This document shows, in pieces, positions 59,383-64,000 of a stretch of 64,000 nt of DNA (its first letter is position 1; each line of letters begins with the position of its first letter). Location of the stretch: NCBI RefSeq assembly GCF_900496995.4, contig NC_044012.1:25739706-25803705 (forward strand). Reading direction: 5' to 3'. The stretch comes from Aquila chrysaetos chrysaetos (lineage: Eukaryota; Chordata; Aves; Accipitriformes; Accipitridae). A program made the position numbers and the translations under genes. The notes under the pieces are model-generated. The model was not told the origin of the DNA. It worked only from the letters and a program-made list of their open reading frames with translations, and ran no database searches.

Positions 59383-60535
59383 TTTTATGCCGGGCTGGCG
59401 AGTGCGGGGAGGAGCTGGCCGCGCTGGGGGCACGTGGCCCGCAGCGGCCGAGCCCCTGCCTCCTCCCTGCGTGGCATGGGGCTGTTTTGCTGATGCTGTT
59501 TCCTCTCCAGCCCCAACCTGCTCTATCAGCCCCTGCAATTACCCCGCTTGGATGCTGGCCAGCTGCCACCTAATGGGCCGAATGAGCCCAGCTGTCTTTT
59601 CATTATCTCGGTGTGTAAGAGGGCATGCAGCGTGACAAAGGCTGGCTGCGAGCGCCCTGCGTGCCGTAGCGCTTGCCCAAGGGCTTGGTCTCGGGGCGGC
59701 CCCTTGCTTGCTTTGCAGAGCCACAGGGAAGACCAGGGTCCAGGTGCTGGCCAGGAAGGCGGCCTTGCAAAGGCCTCCCGCATGCCAGGGACCGCATGAC
59801 GTACGCCGTGTGGCTATTATCCGCAGAGGCGCGAGGTTACGAAATGCCAAATCAAAGGCACTCCTCTCGGGCACTGCCTGCTCAGCACGATGCATCACTC
59901 AGCAGCCCAAAGGAGCCGGTCTCCATCCACCTGAAGGTGTTAGCCATCGACCTCTGCAACTCTGGGGGAGAAAAACCCCTCGTGCTCTTCCCTGAGGTGC
60001 ATGGTGCAAGGAGCACAGACCCCACCTGGGCCCACATGGCACAGGCTCGTGCCAGCCCTCCCCCAGCCCCTCGCAAGTGTCCCGGGAGCCCCATTGCTGG
60101 GGGACGGTGCTGGGCCGGGGCTGCCCTTGGGGTGCTGGGGAGATGGGAACTCTGCCTGGTGGCACGACCGCAGCAGCCCCCGGCTGGCTTGGCCCCGCTG
60201 GCGCTCGCGGTGTCTCTCCTCCCAGCAGAGCCTGGCTGCGGGCACAGGGCAGACATGTCTTCCCCCGGCAGAGCACAAGGCAGGCAGCGGGGAGCTGCAG
60301 AAGCACAGCCCTCTCCTGCTGTGCGCAGACCCCAGCAGGGAGATGCCTGCTATCATTTAGCCCTCGAACCAGAAAGGGGAGGAAAGCCTCGGAAGTGGCA
60401 GGTGCTGGCCTGGCGAGGGGATGCTGACTCAGGGAGGGGCAGGAGCTGGACAGCCCCATCATCATTGGCAGGAGGGAGTGCCGCCTCTGCAGACTGGCCC
60501 AGGTGGTGCTGAGCAATGGCAGGGCTGCTATAAAA
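59383..60535. promoter_or_regulatory. Divergent promoter region, unit D
   Basis: Minus-strand CATAAAA at 59389-59383 and plus-strand TATAAAA at 60529-60535. It shares the CCCCCGG variant near 60262 with unit C but not the other unit C changes. Confidence 0.75.
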
Positions 60536-60713
60536 GCTCTGCCTCTGCCAGGCTCCCCCAAGCACTGCTCTGGCCGCCTTAGCCTCTGGGAACAGGGTAA
60601 GTCTGTGAGCGCTTCTCCTCCTGGCCCCCGGCCCCTCCGCCTCGGGCGCTCGCCTCTGCTGCTCTCTTGCAATCTCTGCCTTCTTGCAGAGCACCGTCCC
60701 ATCCCGCGCAAAG

Positions 60714-61079
60714 ATGTCTTGCTACGACCTGTGCCCACCGAAAACCGGCGTCGCCGTCCCCCAGCCCGTCGCTGAGAGCTGCAACGAGCTGTGCGCCCGG
60801 CAGTGCCCCGACTCGACGGCCTTCATCCAGCCGCCCCCCGTCGTCGTCACCTTCCCCGGCCCCATCCTCAGCTCCTTCCCCCAGCAAGCCGTGGTGGGCT
60901 CCTCCGGAGCACCCGCCTTTGGGGGCAACCTGGGGCTGGGAGGCCTCTACGGCGCCGGCGCCACCCTGGGCTCGGGGGGCCTCTGCACCTTTGGCAGACC
61001 CTACGCTTCTCCCGCCTGCAGCCCTTGTGCCTTGCCCCGCTACAGCAAGAAGCTGTGGGACACCTGTGGGCCCTGCTAG
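60714..61079 (+). CDS. Scale-like beta-keratin, unit D plus gene
   Basis: Exon 1 ends at 60596, the intron is 60597-60689 (93 bp, the shortest), and the ATG is at 60714. Its 3' flank carries the AAATGCC variant shared with unit A but not with B or C, which suggests a mosaic of variants along the array. Confidence 0.93.
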   Translation: MSCYDLCPPKTGVAVPQPVAESCNELCARQCPDSTAFIQPPPVVVTFPGPILSSFPQQAVVGSSGAPAFGGNLGLGGLYGAGATLGSGGLCTFGRPYASPACSPCALPRYSKKLWDTCGPC

Positions 61080-61496
61080 ACCCAGCTCAGCCCCAGGCGC
61101 TGCCCCCAGCCCAAATGCCAACACCACCACCCAAGCAGGGCTGAGCTGGCGGGCACGGGGCACTGAGGAGAGCTGAGCATCGCCAGCCCCAGCCAGCGCC
61201 TGGGCAGCCGGCAGTGCCACCCACCCTCAGTCCTTCCCTGCCCTCTCCTCCTGCCCTCTGCTCTCCTCCCCTCCCGTCTCGTCCCAGCTGTCGCATGGGG
61301 CAGGAGGTGGACCCGAAAGGCCCTGCGAGGCTGACGGGCCAAGTCCTCGGGATCTGGGATGCCGCGCCAAGGGGGCATCTGGAGCGAGAAGCGATGCCCT
61401 GGAGAAGATCCCTCTGCTTCCCCCAACACGTGGCAACCGGCCTCTCTGGGTCTTGCCCACCGTCTCTCTGACAGTCTCTCCTGCTCCTCTGGGCAC

Positions 61497-61502
61497 AATA
61501 AA
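61497..61502 (+). terminator. Polyadenylation signal, unit D plus gene
   Basis: AATAAA, same context as 46188. Confidence 0.8.
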
Positions 61503-61892
61503 GGTTTCCTGCATTCGAGTCATGTCTCCCTCCCTCCACGTCCCATGCTGGGAAGACCCTGTGGGTGGGTTCCCGGCAGCTGTGGGAGGGCAAATACTGG
61601 TCCTCGGATGCCTGGGCAAGGGGAGGGTGGGTGGTGTTGGGAGAGGGAGGATGCAGGCAGCAGGCAGGGGAGAGAGAGCCTTTTGGTGGGCCTTGCAGGA
61701 GCTGGGGAAAGGGCAGAAGGCAGGGACAGGCGCTGGCAGTGCTCCCTTGCCTGGTCTTCTCAGCCCGGGAGCGGCAGCAGCTCCGCCAGGTCCCGCTGCC
61801 CCGCAGAAGCAGGGCAGCATCTCCGGGCGTCTGCACAGAGGAGGCTGGAGGAGAGCCAGTGTTAAACCCCGTGCCTGGGAAATGGCCGTCGA

Positions 61893-62600
61893 CTGCTGGA
61901 GAGCAGCTTGTCAGGAAAGGCCGTGGGGGTGCTGGTGGACGCCGAGCTGAGCATGAGCCGGCAACGTGCGCTGGGGCAAAGGCAGCCAGCGGTGTCCTGG
62001 GCTGCATGCGGAGGAGGTGGAGGGAGGGGATCCTTGGCCTCCACTCAGCACTGGCGAGGCCACCCCTGGGCTGCTGTGTCCAGTGCTGGGCTCCCCAGCA
62101 CGGCAGAGATGTGGGGCTACTGGAGAGAGTCCAGCAAAGTGCCGCACACAGCTGCCGGAGGGACAGGGAGCACGTGTCCTCCGGGGAGAGCCTCAGAGAG
62201 ATGGGACTGTTCCTCTTGGTGCTGAGGAGGCTCGGGGTGGGGTGGGGGGAGTGTCTCACCAATGTGCACGCATGGCTGAAGGGAAGGCATCAAGAAGATG
62301 GAGCCAGGCTCTTTTCAGAGGTGTCCAGCGCCAGGACAAGAGACAATGGGCACCAGCTGAAAGACAGGAGGCTCCGCCTCAACATCCCAAAGCACTTTCT
62401 CCACTGTGAGGGTGGACGAGCCCTGGCACAAGTTGGCCCGGGAGGTTGTGGAGTCTGCGTCCTTGGAGACGTGCAAAAGCCGTGTGGCCACGGCGCTGGG
62501 CAGCCGGCTCGGGGTGAGCCTGCTTGAGGGGGCAGCATGACAAGATGCCCTGCAAAGGCTCCTGCCACAGCAGTCAGGCTGTGTTTTCTGTGATTTTGCG
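61893..62600 (+). mobile_element. CR1 LINE fragment, unit D
   Basis: The same insertion as in units A-C. A GGGACAGG variant lies in the flank just upstream. Confidence 0.9.
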
Positions 62601-62651
62601 TCTGCGGCAGAGAACCGAGGAGCACCGCGTGTGTTGGTCCGTGCTGGGGGT

Positions 62652-62918
62652 GAGAAGGGGATGGGGAAGCGGAAGGGGAAAGGGAAGGTGAAGGAGGAGA
62701 GGGAAGGGGAGAGGGGAGGGAGTGGAAGGGGAAGGGAAGTAGGATGAGGAAGGGGAAGGGGGTGTAGAAAAAGAAGGGAAGAGGAAGGGAAAGGAGGAGG
62801 AGAAGGGGCAAGGGGAGGGGAGGGAGAAGCGGTAGGGAAAGAGGAAGGGGAAGGAGAAGAAGAAGGGGGAGAAGCGAAAAAAAAGTAGCAAAAGGGTACA
62901 AAGAAGAGGAAAGGGCAC
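62652..62918 (+). repeat. Polypurine tract, unit D
   Basis: About 267 bases, the longest of the four. It differs from the others by a GGGAGGGAGTGG block near 62713 and a GGTGTAG interruption near 62761. Confidence 0.92.
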
Positions 62919-63336
62919 TGGACGTTGTTAGGGAAGAGGAAGGGAATGGGAAGCCTCCCGTTTCCTTTTTCTCCCAGGGCCTCAAGCTGAGCCAAGGAGG
63001 CACAAAGGTCTGGAGCTGCGGCAGGAATTGCTCCTGGCTGGCTCCCATCCCCTGGGGCAGCCGTGCTCACGCGCAGGGAGGCTGGAGGCCTGCAAACACC
63101 CCAGGGCTGCATGTCGTGCAGGCAGGGGAGCCACCTGCCTTCAGGCAGGGCCCTTGGAGCTCAGCTGCAGGACCGTGTGTGGGGGGTCTCCCAAAAGGCA
63201 GCTCAGCCGGGCTCTGCTGGGGCTGAGCCTGCCCTGGCCCGGCTGGAGGGGGACACGTGCAGGGCGAGGGAGCCCTGCAGCCCACGCTAGGCCTTGAAAG
63301 GAAAGGCAGAGAGGCAGGTGTTGGATGCAGGCTTGC

Positions 63337-63342
63337 TTTATT
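63337..63342 (-). terminator. Polyadenylation signal, unit E minus gene
   Basis: AATAAA on the minus strand, matching 48017. Confidence 0.75.
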
Positions 63343-63624
63343 GCAGTGCAGGAAAGCACCCACTGCAGAAAGACACACAAGGCAGGGGCAGGCAGGTTGT
63401 CACCCCGGGCTTCAAGAGAGGTGTTCCTTCAGGCTTCTCCCAGGCGGCGGCTGTTGTAGAGACAAGCAAGCGCCCTGTGGGACGATGGTGGAGTTGCACC
63501 ATGCACCTGGGCATGGGCAGGAGCAAGGAGGAGAGGCAAGATGGAGAGAGGGGACGGAGGGGAGAAAGGAGAGGAGGTGTGAGGCTGAGGAGGCCCAGGG
63601 GCTCTGGGGGCTCTGGGGCTGGGT

Positions 63625-63990
63625 CTAGCAGGGCCCACAGGTGTCCCACAGCTTCTTGCTGTAGCGGGGCAAGGCACAAGGGCTGCAGGCGGGAGAAGCG
63701 TAGGGTCTGCCAAAGGTGCAGAGGCCCCCCGAGCCCAGGGTGGCGCCGGCGCCGTAGAGGCCTCCCAGCCCCAGGTTGCCCCCAAAGGCGGGTGCTCCGG
63801 AGGAGCCCACCACGGCTTGCTGGGGGAAGGAGCTGAGGATGGGGCCGGGGAAGGTGACGACGACGGGGGGCGGCTGGATGAAGGCCGTCGAGTCGGGGCA
63901 CTGCCGGGCGCACAGCTCGTTGCAGCTCTCAGCGACGGGCTGGGGGACGGCGACGCCGGTTTTCGGTGGGCACAGGTCGTAGCAAGACAT
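63625..63990 (-). CDS. Scale-like beta-keratin, unit E minus gene (5' part outside window)
   Basis: The whole coding sequence is present, with the ATG at 63990, and encodes the same 121 residues; intron, exon 1 and promoter lie beyond the edge. Its 3' flank is of the minus-gene type. The last base of the window (64000) is G where the other minus genes have A, and G is what the plus-type leader has there. One base is too little to decide whether its leader is of the other type. Confidence 0.9.
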   Translation of the reverse strand: MSCYDLCPPKTGVAVPQPVAESCNELCARQCPDSTAFIQPPPVVVTFPGPILSSFPQQAVVGSSGAPAFGGNLGLGGLYGAGATLGSGGLCTFGRPYASPACSPCALPRYSKKLWDTCGPC

Positions 63991-64000
63991 CTTTGCGCGG

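Larger units (their letters stand above)
43182..64000. repeat. Tandem array of a ~5.1-kb two-gene keratin unit
   Basis: Four full units (starting near 43182, 48289, 53400 and 58503) and the beginning of a fifth (63609) follow each other head to tail. Distances between equivalent stop codons are 5107, 5111, 5103 and 5106 bp for the minus genes and 5104, 5104 and 5101 for the plus genes. Order within a unit: minus gene, divergent promoter region, plus gene, 3' flank, CR1 fragment, polypurine tract, 3' part of the next minus gene. Units differ by scattered single bases and small indels. The array is GC-rich, in contrast to its left flank, and leaves the window on the right. Confidence 0.95.

Noticed and set aside
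43182-64000. CRISPR-like or satellite array
   Set aside because: The unit is 5.1 kb with genes, introns and a LINE; it is a gene array in a vertebrate.
1-64000. tRNA, rRNA or other structured RNA genes
   Set aside because: I saw no cloverleaf with A/B boxes and no rRNA-like sequence, but a covariance search was not possible.

Overview
The window comes from a bird genome. The evidence is a dense cluster of sauropsid beta-keratin (corneous beta-protein) genes, including feather-type copies with the family core [11 protein letters not shown], together with CR1 LINE 3' ends and solo endogenous-retrovirus LTRs of bird type. Feather-type and scale-type genes lie side by side, which is the arrangement known from the avian epidermal differentiation complex. 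The species cannot be named from the sequence. All genes share one structure: a TATA box, a short non-coding exon 1 ending near GAACAAG/GTAAGT, one intron, and the whole coding sequence in exon 2.

Layout. (1) 1-2.8 kb: moderately GC-rich, with one classical 98-residue feather keratin gene (CDS 2103-2399, +). (2) 2.8-29.6 kb: AT-rich, with four longer feather-type genes, all on +, spaced 5-9 kb apart on a duplicated background. Only two look intact (20061-20411 and 28906-29238). The one at 8431 carries a 2-base deletion; the one at 13508 has ACG in place of ATG. Two solo LTRs lie between the last two genes. (3) 30.3-36.2 kb: two long Gly/Tyr-rich, scale/claw-like genes, head to head, whose exon 2 and 3'UTR form a nearly perfect 1032-bp inverted repeat. 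Both arms carry ATA where the start codon should be. (4) 36.8-39.9 kb: a solo LTR, then a 121-residue scale-like gene on the minus strand (38700-39065). (5) 39.9-43.2 kb: AT-rich, no gene seen. (6) 43182-64000: a GC-rich tandem array of a ~5.1-kb unit, four full units plus the start of a fifth. Each unit holds a divergent pair of genes encoding the same 121-residue protein as 38700-39065, a CR1 fragment and a polypurine tract. The array runs off the right edge.

The products are small structural proteins that assemble through their beta-sheet core into 3-4 nm filaments and crosslink through terminal cysteines in cornifying cells of feather, scale or claw. Repeated genes of this kind are thought to deliver a high dose of one protein. 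The most striking theme is homogenisation: identical coding sequences sit inside unrelated UTRs, promoters and introns, and at least one apparently disabling change (loss of ATG) is present in both arms of a near-identical inverted pair. Gene conversion is the simplest explanation, but an assembly error in the palindrome and the array must be excluded first.
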